Assembly (NCBI GenBank): GCA_002450255.1
Contig: DJYW01000163.1
Coordinates: 17,550 to 49,483, forward strand
Reading direction: 5' to 3'
Origin: Gammaproteobacteria bacterium UBA6968
GTDB lineage: Bacteria > Pseudomonadota > Gammaproteobacteria > Pseudomonadales > Azotimanducaceae
DNA: 31,934 nt
The stretch's first letter is position 1. Each line of letters opens with the position of its first letter. The notes under the pieces are model-generated. The model had not been told where the DNA came from. It did no database searches and was given only the letters and a program-made list of their open reading frames with translations. The position numbers were made by a program, and so were the translations under genes. Below are positions 15,429-23,733 of the stretch, in pieces.

Positions 15429-16334
15429 ATGCCTGTTGAAATTCCATATCGCCGCAAATTGTCTTTCGACTATGGAAAAATTGAGCAAATTGGGCCCGGT
15501 ATTCGGCGCGTAATCGCGAACAATCCTAGCCCCTTCACCTTTCACGGTACTGGGACTTATATCCTCGGCACCGGCTCGGTCGCAGTGATCGACCCCGGCC
15601 CGGACGATGCCGCCCACATCGATGCCATAATGGCTGGGTTGGGCGCAGAAACAGTTAGTCATATATTGATTACCCACACTCATATGGATCACTCACCAGG
15701 GTCGCGAAGACTCAAAGCATTGACCGGCGCAAAGACCTACGCCTACGGCCCTCATGGCGCCGGCAAAATGGAATCCGGTGTCGTCGTTGAAGAGGGCGGG
15801 GACATGGATTTTACGCCGGATTGCGAGATCAGACATGGCGATGTTTTAGACGGGACAAATTGGAGTGTCGAATGCGTCTATACCCCAGGCCACACTTCTA
15901 ACCATATTTGTTTTCAGCTGCGCGAGGCGAAGGCCTTGTTTACCGGCGATCATGTCATGGGTTGGTCGACCAGTATTGTTTCTCCCCCGGATGGGGATAT
16001 GGGTCAATACATGCAGAGTTTAGAGCTGTTGTTAGCCCGCGATGACGAGATTTATTGGCCAACTCATGGCCCGGCTATCGATGCACCCAAGCCGCACGTG
16101 GAAGCGTTTATTCAGCATAGAATTGAGCGCGAACAGCAGATTCTTAACTGCATCGATGAAGGCGTCGGGCGTATCCACGACATGGTGCCGCTGATGTATC
16201 GTGACACCCCGGAGTTCATGTATCCCGCCGCTGCACGCAGCGTGCTCGCCTCAATCGCTTATCTGGTCGAGAAGGGCACTCTTGCCACCAGCGGTGCGGT
16301 CAGCTTGGAGGGAGATTACGCTCGAACGAGTTAA
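15429..16334 (+). CDS. Metallo-beta-lactamase-fold hydrolase (LACTB2-like)
   Basis: This 301-residue protein has the MBL metal motif H-T-H-M-D-H at residues 83-88, then the third-metal-site His in YTPGHTSNH, the bridging Asp in LFTGDHVMG, and a final His in YWPTHGPAID. The segment SIVSPPDGDMGQYMQSLELL and the C-terminal winged-helix-like tail (about residues 225-295) are typical of the LACTB2/RNase-like subgroup that hydrolyses RNA or thioester substrates. Substrate is unknown. The ATG at 15429 follows a GGGGA site. It lies 110 bases after the pseudokinase on the same strand; co-transcription is possible but not shown. Confidence 0.87.
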   Translation: MPVEIPYRRKLSFDYGKIEQIGPGIRRVIANNPSPFTFHGTGTYILGTGSVAVIDPGPDDAAHIDAIMAGLGAETVSHILITHTHMDHSPGSRRLKALTGAKTYAYGPHGAGKMESGVVVEEGGDMDFTPDCEIRHGDVLDGTNWSVECVYTPGHTSNHICFQLREAKALFTGDHVMGWSTSIVSPPDGDMGQYMQSLELLLARDDEIYWPTHGPAIDAPKPHVEAFIQHRIEREQQILNCIDEGVGRIHDMVPLMYRDTPEFMYPAAARSVLASIAYLVEKGTLATSGAVSLEGDYARTS

Positions 16335-16423
16335 CAACGAGGCCTCTTTTTAGGCTCAGCAGCTCAATCAAAAAACCAGACGCCTTTAGAGTTAAGCTAG
16401 ACCGAGTCTACTTTGCTGTACCG

Positions 16424-18613
16424 TCAAGATGCGTAGATCGGGCGTTGATTCGACTCATCCACATCGGCGAGGATGGGCAGCTGAACAATGAACACCACGC
16501 CTGACAGATCTTTTAGATTCAGCGCTTTAACTTGGCCGCCGTGATACTCGGCAATCACCCTCACTACATATAGCCCAAGGCCAAAGTGCAGCCGGTTGTC
16601 CTGACTGCGATTGCTTACCATCGAATTAAAGATATTCTGCTGCTCACCGTCTGGCAGGGTCGGGCCTCGGTTTGCCACCGCAATTTGCAACACATCCTGA
16701 AATCGATCCAGTTGCACCCTTATCGGCGTATTCGAGCGATGAAATCCCACCGCATTATCGATGATTTTATCCATCAATTGTTCGATACGAAAATCGGCGA
16801 GCATTGCCATCGCTGGTAACTCGGTACCCTGATAAACGATCTCGACATTTTTGTGGGCTGCCATGCTGTTGCTAACGTAATTTCTCAGCAGAATGTCAAG
16901 ATCAACCGGTTCCAACTCATCGCTTTGCAGGGCTTCTTCGAGATTCGCGGCGTCCGCCAGATTTTGTACGATCGCGCCGATACGCATTACGCCGCGCTGC
17001 GCGCTCGCCAAATATTTGCTTTGTTCAACGTCCGGATGCACCTGTGCAAGATTTTGCAAAGAGGTACTCAGCGTGTTGAGGGGATTGTTTATCTCGTGCC
17101 TGAGTGTGCGCGGCATATTTTCCAGAAATGAATTATGTTGCTGCAGCTTCTCCAACATATTCGAAACGCTGCGAGCAAGATCACCAATCTCGTCGCCAGC
17201 GGCAACTTCGTTGGTCAGCGTGGTCTGCCGCAGCCGGCCGTAAGAGTCGATAGCACTCGTCGCTTCTCGGCGGAGACGGCGAATACGCCAGGCGAGTCGA
17301 CCCGCAAACGCAAGCAGGGCAATGAAGATCGCCAGAAGACTACCTATGGACAGCAATAAAACCTGTTCCAAAGAGGTGCGCTGAAATTTTAGGATATCGT
17401 CGATATTCTGCTCGACTAGAACCGTCCCGATGACCGAGTCTTTCGCGACAATCGGATGCGCCGCAATGATGGTTTCCGGTTCATTACCTACTTGTTTTGT
17501 AAAGGTAACGGATTCGCCCTCTAAACTTCGGAGCACAGCAGACTCGGCACTGGGTGAACGGCGGTTGACGTTGCCCAAACCGCTTTCATTGAAGGGTTCG
17601 CCAAACACTAGGCGGTGCAAGTATGGCCGGATAAATCTGAAAGCGTCTGTAGCCAGCTTGGCTAACGAACTGTCTGCAGCCTCGACCAATGCTGCCGATT
17701 CGCGCACATCGCCAGCCTCAGCTCGAACACGCTGCTGTTTGTCGATTACGGTGATTCGAGCACCGGCATAACCCAGCCCTTCGACGATATTGCGTACCTC
17801 CGGTGTGCTCAGTACAACCAGATTGAAACCCTCCTTATCCGTCTTGGGTAAGGTCCGCGTTTGTCTCACGATTTGTCTTGAAACGGGGTCATCGACATCG
17901 ACGAAGCTGATGCCAAAATATCTTGTCGACCCCAACAACGCTAATGGAAAACGGAACTCGAGAAACAGTTCCTGAGTTTCGGGAACGATTTTAAGATAAC
18001 CCTGAACGCGATTGTCTGCGCTCCCAGTTGCGGCATAGCGCCATTGCTCGTCCATGCTGAACCCGATCACCACATCAGGCTCCTGAAACACCAGACTGAC
18101 TCTGCCGTCAACACCATCATTGCGAATAAAATTAAGCCGAATGTGATCAGCATTATCTAAGCGCAAATAATCAGAGTCTCGAAACACAATGCGATCATCG
18201 CGGATCTGCATATGCCCGTAAAGATAGTCAGCGCGCTCACCCAACAAAATACGCATATCGCCATCGGCTACACCGCTGGTGGTGCCAAACTCAAGGTAGC
18301 GATCACTCAGCTCACCGCCCCAATCCGTCGCGTCGCCGTCGAGGCGAATTGTGGATGAAAGTGGCTGAGCAAATAGCGGGGTAAAGTCCGGTAGGGTAAG
18401 CGGCAAGTCGTTAAACAAATCCTCACGCCCATTAAACAGTGTGGCGATCCCCGCTGCAGTCAGTGACTGCGCCTGGCTTTGTCCTTGAATGAGAACACGC
18501 TCTGTCTCGACCAGTTGCTGATAACTGAACCAAGGCACAACCAACAGACACAGGCCCATAAGAGCCAGTTTAGTGCCAAGGCGAGGCCCCTGAAATGTTG
18601 TACCCAAACGCAT
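16424..18613 (-). CDS. PdsS-like sensor histidine kinase of the proteobacterial dedicated sortase type
   Basis: This 729-residue kinase has an N-terminal membrane helix (about 13-30), a large extracytoplasmic domain (about 31-410), a second helix at about 415-440, a HAMP-like linker, a HisKA segment with His506 (LRHEINNPLN) and an HATPase_c domain (DKIIDNAVGF, AVANRGPTLPDG, FGLGLYVVR). The outer domain begins with IRLDGDATDWGG and continues as a beta-rich module resembling CBM9/DOMON-type carbohydrate-binding folds. The order, length and the LFAQPLSSTIRLDG region fit the sensor of the proteobacterial dedicated sortase system as I remember it. The response regulator gene lies 12 bases upstream on the same strand, so the pair forms an operon. 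No sortase or sortase target is in the window, so the signal and output are open. Confidence 0.82.
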   Translation of the reverse strand: MRLGTTFQGPRLGTKLALMGLCLLVVPWFSYQQLVETERVLIQGQSQAQSLTAAGIATLFNGREDLFNDLPLTLPDFTPLFAQPLSSTIRLDGDATDWGGELSDRYLEFGTTSGVADGDMRILLGERADYLYGHMQIRDDRIVFRDSDYLRLDNADHIRLNFIRNDGVDGRVSLVFQEPDVVIGFSMDEQWRYAATGSADNRVQGYLKIVPETQELFLEFRFPLALLGSTRYFGISFVDVDDPVSRQIVRQTRTLPKTDKEGFNLVVLSTPEVRNIVEGLGYAGARITVIDKQQRVRAEAGDVRESAALVEAADSSLAKLATDAFRFIRPYLHRLVFGEPFNESGLGNVNRRSPSAESAVLRSLEGESVTFTKQVGNEPETIIAAHPIVAKDSVIGTVLVEQNIDDILKFQRTSLEQVLLLSIGSLLAIFIALLAFAGRLAWRIRRLRREATSAIDSYGRLRQTTLTNEVAAGDEIGDLARSVSNMLEKLQQHNSFLENMPRTLRHEINNPLNTLSTSLQNLAQVHPDVEQSKYLASAQRGVMRIGAIVQNLADAANLEEALQSDELEPVDLDILLRNYVSNSMAAHKNVEIVYQGTELPAMAMLADFRIEQLMDKIIDNAVGFHRSNTPIRVQLDRFQDVLQIAVANRGPTLPDGEQQNIFNSMVSNRSQDNRLHFGLGLYVVRVIAEYHGGQVKALNLKDLSGVVFIVQLPILADVDESNQRPIYAS

Positions 18614-18625
18614 AAGGCTAGCGGA

Positions 18626-19327
18626 TTATTCCTGCGCCCAACGATAGCCAAAGCCATACTCACTTTTGATACAGCTAAACTGGTCGTCTATTTTTTCGAA
18701 TTTTTTACGGATATTCCGCATGTGCGTATTAATCGTATTGTTAGTCACGAGGCTCTGCATGGTGGCATTCATCAACGTTTCGTAGCTGACCGCGTGGCCT
18801 GGCGCTCGCACCAACTTAGCGAGCATACGGAATTCGGTGCCGGATAAGTCAATCCGCTCGCCCCGCCAGGAGACCAGCAGCGCATCCTGATCTAGCTTTA
18901 GATGGCCAACGCTGCGCGTACTGCCTGAACGCTCGCTAGCCGTACTGCTACGCGCTTCATTAATTCGTAGCAACGACGAGATGCGCTCAGCTAGATAGTC
19001 CAAAGAGATAGGTTTAGGCAGATAATCCCAGGCGCCAAGGCGCAGCCCAGAAATTTTATCGATTTCATCGATCCGCTCAGTCAGGAAGATGACGGGTAGG
19101 GTTGGCGACTGAATCAATAATTCTCGGCAAATCTGAAAACCTGCATCGACTTCATCACCCAAAATGATGTCCAGTATAACCAGCTCTGGAACACTCTCTG
19201 CCAGGCCTGCAAGCGCTTCCTCGCGACTGCCATATGCATCAACGTGATAACCTTTTTTGGTTATAGCGTCGCTATAGTTTTGGCGTTGATCGGGATCGTC
19301 TTCGACGATGGCTATGTGTTTCGGCAC
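18626..19327 (-). CDS. PdsR-like OmpR-family response regulator
   Basis: This 233-residue regulator has a receiver domain with Asp9-Asp10-Asp11 acidic pocket residues, the phospho-acceptor Asp53 (VILDIILGDE), Thr83 (FLTER) and Lys105 (DYLPKPIS), followed by an OmpR-type winged helix (about 138-232; LSGTEFRML, NTINTHMRNIRKKF, EYGFGYRW). The N terminus (MPKHIAIVEDD) and the LGDE(V)xAGFxICREL segment match the response regulator of the proteobacterial dedicated sortase system as I recall it. The start is GTG at 19327 with a GGAGAAA site 4 bases before it. It is the first gene of the regulator-kinase operon. Target genes cannot be told from this window. Confidence 0.85.
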   Translation of the reverse strand: MPKHIAIVEDDPDQRQNYSDAITKKGYHVDAYGSREEALAGLAESVPELVILDIILGDEVDAGFQICRELLIQSPTLPVIFLTERIDEIDKISGLRLGAWDYLPKPISLDYLAERISSLLRINEARSSTASERSGSTRSVGHLKLDQDALLVSWRGERIDLSGTEFRMLAKLVRAPGHAVSYETLMNATMQSLVTNNTINTHMRNIRKKFEKIDDQFSCIKSEYGFGYRWAQE

Positions 19328-19700
19328 TGACTTTCTCCTATTCTCCTGCGCAGATTTCTTCTCGACGCCGGGGTGGGCACAGTCTAACCACTTTTCCTTA
19401 CGCCTTCATATGCCGCCGTCCGCGCGAAGCTTTGCATTGAGTCCTAGTGCACAACATAAGCCGTGCCATTAAAAGTCCACCAACGTAGCCAGTTTCCCAG
19501 CGTAGGCAAGTTACTCGTAATGCTTGGCATGGATAGTTAGTTGGCCGAAAACAGCTGCTAGGTTCACAACTTCACACGACTAAAGTAAAACAGTCGAGTA
19601 TTGCAAAGCGGATCAGTCATCTTATGCTTGGCGGCTGCGAAAAAAAATCACTGAAAGATAACGCGCCGCAGTGGCCTAAGCATGGTTCAAGTGGAGTCAT
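19328..19700. other. Divergent 373-base intergenic region between the response regulator and pnuC
   Basis: No gene longer than about 30 codons is credible here. A plausible sigma70 promoter for pnuC reads TTGCAA (19601-19606) and TATGCT (19623-19628) with 16 bases between. A GTGGAG site precedes the pnuC ATG. I looked for the conserved TPP and other vitamin-riboswitch core motifs and saw none. The rest holds nothing I can name. Confidence 0.4.
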
Positions 19701-20291
19701 ATGTTCGAATTTTTGATTAACAATTGGCTGGAAGCCCTCAGCACGGTAATTGGTATCTGGTGCGTCTGGTTGCTGATCAAAGAGAATGTGCTGACTTTCC
19801 CGCTGGGTATAACGTACTCCATCACCGCAGTGGTCGTCCTGGCGCAAGTCAACCTATACGCCGACGTCGTCTTGAATTTGGCATACATCGCAATGAATGC
19901 CTACGGGTGGTACTTCTGGCTTTACGGTGGCGGCGAGCGACGCGAGGCAGATCAACTAACGGTTGCGACGACATCTCCTTTACTTGTTTGGCAGCTATTG
20001 GCTGTGACTCTAGTTGGCGCGCTAGCAATGGGTTGGCTGTTTGATAATTATTCTGCAGCGGATCTGGCTTATCTCGATAGCCTCACTACCTTCGCAAGTT
20101 TCGTTGCGATGTGGATGACAGCGCAAAAGTATCTGAGTAGCTGGGTTGCGTGGTTCATTATCGACGTGATCCAAATAGGCCTCTACTCATATAAAGGCCT
20201 TTATTTCTATGCTTTCTTATTCTTTGTGTATCTCGTATTGGCTGTACTGGGCTGGCGCGCCTGGCGAAAGCACTTGCGAGAGCCAGCGTGA
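19701..20291 (+). CDS. pnuC: PnuC-type nicotinamide riboside/vitamin transporter
   Basis: This 196-residue inner-membrane protein has about six to seven helices and the PnuC signatures: TFPLGITYSI near the N terminus, LNLAYIAMNAYGWYFW in the middle, and a late block with WMTAQKYLSSWVAWFIIDV. PnuC proteins move nicotinamide riboside by facilitated diffusion, held inside by phosphorylation. The next gene overlaps its stop (GTGA) and encodes a nicotinamide riboside kinase-like ATPase, so the pair fits uptake plus trapping. A thiamine-specific PnuT cannot be excluded by fold, but the partner gene favours nicotinamide riboside. Confidence 0.88.
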   Translation: MFEFLINNWLEALSTVIGIWCVWLLIKENVLTFPLGITYSITAVVVLAQVNLYADVVLNLAYIAMNAYGWYFWLYGGGERREADQLTVATTSPLLVWQLLAVTLVGALAMGWLFDNYSAADLAYLDSLTTFASFVAMWMTAQKYLSSWVAWFIIDVIQIGLYSYKGLYFYAFLFFVYLVLAVLGWRAWRKHLREPA

Positions 20292-20785
20292 TCGTTGTCG
20301 TTACCGGGCCAGAATCATCTGGCAAGACGACCCTCGCGAATCAGCTTGCTGAGTATTTTGATTGGCCTTTGTTACCGGAACTCGCCAGAGAATACTTAAC
20401 CGGCAAAAGTCGCTATGGCCCGGGAGACCTGCTAACCCTTGCGGAGCAGCAGGCCGCTTCTGAGGCAGATTTGGATGAACACGGTATATTGGATACAGAT
20501 TGGCAAACCCTATACATCTGGTGGCAGGAAAAATTTGGGCCGGCACCGGACTCGCTCGTACAACGCTATGCTAACGCGCCACGAAGAATGTATTTGTTAT
20601 GTAAGCCAGACTTACCGTGGGAGGCGGATGCTCTAAGAGAAAACCCGGACGACCGTGATCGGCTCTTTGATTTGTATTATCGGGATTGTGTGAATCGGCG
20701 GCTATCCTGGGCGCCGGTTGCCGGCCTAGCGGAGGCGCGCTTTGCAGCTGCGTTATCTCATATAGAGCCGTGGCTCAAGAGTTGA
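20288..20785 (+). CDS. NadR-type AAA ATPase, probable nicotinamide riboside kinase
   Basis: This 165-residue protein has a P-loop at residues 7-15 (GPESSGKTT), then LPELAREYL, and the NRK-like segment LDTDWQTLYIWW. It corresponds to the C-terminal ribosylnicotinamide kinase domain of NadR without the N-terminal adenylyltransferase and DNA-binding domains. It should phosphorylate nicotinamide riboside to NMN in the cytoplasm. The start is GTG at 20288, overlapping the pnuC stop codon by 3 bases, which implies translational coupling. Confidence 0.85.
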   Translation: MIVVVTGPESSGKTTLANQLAEYFDWPLLPELAREYLTGKSRYGPGDLLTLAEQQAASEADLDEHGILDTDWQTLYIWWQEKFGPAPDSLVQRYANAPRRMYLLCKPDLPWEADALRENPDDRDRLFDLYYRDCVNRRLSWAPVAGLAEARFAAALSHIEPWLKS

Positions 20786-20920
20786 GTCTTTTCTGGTGTG
20801 TCTGCGACTCCGCTTTAATCTTTTGCTTGTAGCGGTGATTGATCGCTGCCCCATACTAACCGCCGCAAAAGCCGCGTTGGAGTCACGATTCGATACCGGC
20901 ACATAACTGGCTAATCGGCT

Positions 20921-21799
20921 CTAGTCCCTCAATGCTTGCAGACGTTCATACGCGACTTCGACTTGTTCCGCTATCTCGCTACGTTCGTTACCCAGCACGA
21001 GTTGTTGTTTGGCCCAGGCCCATTCCCTCAGCCAAAAAGCTCGATAGGCCGTCTCCAGCCTCGCATCGTCACAGTTGGGTAAAAACAGTTTCGCCACTTC
21101 ATTCAGTTCGTCTGGCGGACAAAAAAGACCTTGATGCAAGGTCACCAAATCGAAAATGGGATCATTTTGTCCGACCTGCTCCCAATCTATGGTGAGCCAA
21201 CCGCCTTCCGCAACAAGCACATTCCAAGGATTCAAATCGTTATGACAAGTGCGATGCAAGGACTGTGTGGCATCCATTCGCAGACCGGTCGGTAGCGCAA
21301 TCGGGGCTTCGTCGACAAAATGCTTTGCTTGCGCGAGCGGGTCGAAGCGCCGTTCAGTTGTTGGCAGTTGGCTATGTAATTTCTTGATGTAGTGCACCAA
21401 GTCACGAGAATTAAAGCAGTCGCTAAAAACGTCTACCAGCAATGGTGCGTCGACGAACTCGGTGATCATCACGCCGGTCTGCACATTAAAGTAAACCGGT
21501 TTTACAGTTACCCTATCGGGTAGTGCGGCATACCAATTGCGTTCGAATACGCGATCAACCTGTTTGGCCGCAAGCGGCGGCTGACGCAGAATAAATGAAG
21601 CAGCCTCATCGTCTGCGTGGCGGATGAAACGAAAATTCAAATTGCTGTAGCCGCCGGGCATAAACTCGAAGCCGGAAAAGCGGCACGCATGCCATGCAGG
21701 CATGCAGCGTCGCACGATCTGTTCAAGCTCGTTAGCAGAGGGGAGTTGGCTTTCGCTATTCAACGATTGACTTATGAACTGTTCTGCATGCCGACTCAT
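20921..21799 (-). CDS. Choline/aminoglycoside-kinase-fold phosphotransferase
   Basis: This 292-residue protein has the APH/choline kinase fold: a nucleotide loop GGYSNLNF (49-56), the catalytic loop H186-N-D188 with Asn193 (HNDLNPWN) and metal-binding Asp205 (TIDWEQVG), followed by the YxAFWLREWAW segment. It should phosphorylate a small alcohol such as choline or thiamine; the substrate is not readable. The ATG at 21799 was chosen since the conserved fold begins soon after; it overlaps the end of the AraC gene by 44 bases on the same strand. No clear Shine-Dalgarno site is visible, so translation may depend on coupling. It is the third gene of a Sir2-AraC-kinase unit. Confidence 0.8.
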   Translation of the reverse strand: MSRHAEQFISQSLNSESQLPSANELEQIVRRCMPAWHACRFSGFEFMPGGYSNLNFRFIRHADDEAASFILRQPPLAAKQVDRVFERNWYAALPDRVTVKPVYFNVQTGVMITEFVDAPLLVDVFSDCFNSRDLVHYIKKLHSQLPTTERRFDPLAQAKHFVDEAPIALPTGLRMDATQSLHRTCHNDLNPWNVLVAEGGWLTIDWEQVGQNDPIFDLVTLHQGLFCPPDELNEVAKLFLPNCDDARLETAYRAFWLREWAWAKQQLVLGNERSEIAEQVEVAYERLQALRD

Positions 21800-22787
21800 T
21801 GCGCATACTTGCGTCGCTATTTCTATATTGTTCAGGGGAGCGCTTGGTCCAACGCTTAAACGCGCGGCGAAAGTTTGCAGTCTCGGAATAACCCAAAAGT
21901 TCAGCAATCTCTTGCGACGAAAGGCGCGTTGAACACAAATAATCTTTGGCCAGACGCGACCGCACATCCTCCAGCAGCTCGCGAAACGAAACGCCTTCTT
22001 GCAAGAGTTTGCGTCGCATCGAACGTTCGCTCATATTCAAACTTCGGCATGCCCCTTTAGCAGTGTAATGCGCCAGGAATCGCTGCAAAAACAGACCTCG
22101 AATACGATTAGCCAGGCTTTGCTGTCCAGCCATAATTTGCAGCAATTCCTGACAGCGAGCATCCAACAACGCAAACGTGCTTGCATCGCTGTTTTGTAGT
22201 TCCAAATCCAGCGCATGTTTTGGAATGCCGTAACAGGACTCTTCGCAAGCAAACTCAGGCGCATGTCCCAAACTTTCCCTATAAAGTGCAGCATAGCTTG
22301 GTCGAGCAAAAGTGAGCCGAATCAGGATGGGTTCAATTGTTTGCCCTGTTAGCGATCGCAGCAAAGCAGGAAAGAGCGACAGGATTTCCTCAATAACCAG
22401 GCGATAGGCGATGTCTGACAATTGATAATCGTTACTCATCACAAAATAAACGCCATCTGTTTCTATGCGCAGCCTAATACCCAGCAATGGTTCGGCGGTG
22501 TGGTAATAGCGCATAGCAAGTTGGGCAGCTTGGGATAAATTAGCCGCGCTCTGCATCGCATACCCCAAAGTGCCGAAGTCGCGAATGTTGAAATAGCGAC
22601 CATTAAACAATGACAAGCCTTCGGGTAACTCGCCGCTTATAAGAGACTTTAGGATGGAAGCGTAGGTGCAATCGCGGTCCTTGTTGTGAGTAAACGTTTC
22701 ACGGCAGAGCCGGGCAAAGCTCGAGGAGACGTGATGCTCTTTAAGCAGAGCTCGTTCGTCAGCATTTTTAATAGCAGTGCTATCCAT
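21756..22787 (-). CDS. AraC-family transcriptional regulator
   Basis: This 343-residue regulator has the N-terminal dimerisation/ligand domain of the AraC type with PF12625-like features (IRDFGTLGYAMQSAANLSQA, about residues 68-87) and a C-terminal AraC double helix-turn-helix (MSERSMRRKLLQEG and SSQEIAELLGYSETANFRRAFKRWTKRSPEQYR, about 250-325). The second helix-turn-helix consensus is intact, so it should bind DNA. Such proteins often act on nearby metabolic genes. It starts 17 bases after the Sir2 stop and its end overlaps the phosphotransferase gene, so the three are probably one transcript. The ligand is unknown. Confidence 0.87.
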   Translation of the reverse strand: MDSTAIKNADERALLKEHHVSSSFARLCRETFTHNKDRDCTYASILKSLISGELPEGLSLFNGRYFNIRDFGTLGYAMQSAANLSQAAQLAMRYYHTAEPLLGIRLRIETDGVYFVMSNDYQLSDIAYRLVIEEILSLFPALLRSLTGQTIEPILIRLTFARPSYAALYRESLGHAPEFACEESCYGIPKHALDLELQNSDASTFALLDARCQELLQIMAGQQSLANRIRGLFLQRFLAHYTAKGACRSLNMSERSMRRKLLQEGVSFRELLEDVRSRLAKDYLCSTRLSSQEIAELLGYSETANFRRAFKRWTKRSPEQYRNSDASMRNESACRTVHKSIVE

Positions 22788-22804
22788 ATCGTCGCCGCTT
22801 CAGT

Positions 22805-23584
22805 CTAGTGCGTCGCAAGCGTAACCGATTTAAGCGCTGCAGCAAGCGTCACACCGATGCCTGCATGAATAACCAGGTCCGCACTGGCGTCTAAGCTGGT
22901 CGGCTGCTGGTTGATAATCACCAGCTTAGCGCCGATTTGCTTTGCGTATTCTGGAAATGCGGCGGCAGGGTAAACGGTCAAGCTTGATCCGAGCACGATC
23001 ATTAAATCCGTCGCATTGGTCCACTCGCCGGCACGCTGCATTTCCAATTCGGGCATCGCTTGGCCAAAGGAAATTGTTGCCGTTTTAACGATGCCGTTGC
23101 AATGGCTGCAGGCTGGGAGTTGGCCGCTTTCCAAAAAGGGCTGGCGAAACGGTTCCAGTGCATAGCGCCGCTCGCAATGCAAACATTTTGCGTATGTCGC
23201 ATTACCGTGCAGCTCAATAATCTGTGCATCATCAATCCCAGACTGCTGATGCAAGTTGTCGACATTTTGGGTAATCACACCCAAAGACTTACCGGCGGCA
23301 ATTAGGCGGGCGACAGCGTAGTGGCCTTCGTTCGGCTCCGCCGCCAGCATTTTGTCGTCGCCAGCGAACTTCCGCCGCCATGACTCTCGTCGAGCGTCTT
23401 CAGAGGCAATAAAATCTTGGAACTGGATAGGCTGAATTTTATTCCAAAGTCCGGTGCCGGGACTGCGGAAGTCGGGAATGCCCGACTCGGTGCTGATACC
23501 TGCTCCCGTGAAGAATACAATTTTGTTAGCGGCTTCGAGCAATTCTGACAATTGCTTAGTCTGAGGTTCTGAGGGGTTTGACAT
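22805..23584 (-). CDS. cobB: Sir2-family NAD-dependent protein deacylase
   Basis: This 259-residue protein has all sirtuin motifs: GAGIS-TESGIPDFRS (27-41), TQNVDNLH (105-112) and the general base His126 (ELHGN), four zinc cysteines at 134, 137, 159 and 162, and LGSSLTVYPAA. It would remove acyl groups from lysines using NAD, releasing nicotinamide and O-acyl-ADP-ribose, in the cytoplasm. The full zinc ribbon and lack of any fused domain argue for a CobB-like housekeeping deacylase and not a defence NADase. Which acyl group it prefers is not readable; the gene symbol is by family only. It heads the Sir2-AraC-phosphotransferase unit and lies near pnuC. Confidence 0.88.
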   Translation of the reverse strand: MSNPSEPQTKQLSELLEAANKIVFFTGAGISTESGIPDFRSPGTGLWNKIQPIQFQDFIASEDARRESWRRKFAGDDKMLAAEPNEGHYAVARLIAAGKSLGVITQNVDNLHQQSGIDDAQIIELHGNATYAKCLHCERRYALEPFRQPFLESGQLPACSHCNGIVKTATISFGQAMPELEMQRAGEWTNATDLMIVLGSSLTVYPAAAFPEYAKQIGAKLVIINQQPTSLDASADLVIHAGIGVTLAAALKSVTLATH

Positions 23585-23733
23585 AGCGCCTCGGGTTATT
23601 AGTAAAAGGCAGGATTAATGTTGTCTTCAATAGTGTGCCAACTGCCAGTCAGAATCTAGTCGCCGCGCTTTACTCTGACACGCAGCAAGGCAAAGACAGG
23701 TACACTTTGGACCTAAACTCAGTGCGGAAGATC

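Noticed and set aside
19328..19700. Possible vitamin riboswitch upstream of pnuC
   Set aside because: I searched by eye for the TPP and related conserved cores and saw none; a plain promoter is enough to explain the space.
19624..19716. Short frame starting MLGGCEKKS, like a lipobox
   Set aside because: It has no hydrophobic signal before the LGGC, no Shine-Dalgarno site, and runs into pnuC out of frame.
20786..20920. Terminator between the NRK-like gene and the phosphotransferase
   Set aside because: Only short imperfect stems (AGCG/CGCT, GACTCC/GGAGTC) are visible and no T run follows.
21687..21705. Perfect inverted repeat GCATGCC-ATGCA-GGCATGC
   Set aside because: It falls inside the phosphotransferase coding sequence and encodes ordinary residues (CMPAWHA); coincidence is the simplest reading.
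22805..23584. Sir2 gene as part of an anti-phage NADase system
   Set aside because: The protein is a stand-alone sirtuin with a full zinc ribbon and catalytic His; no effector, sensor or defence partner is adjacent.
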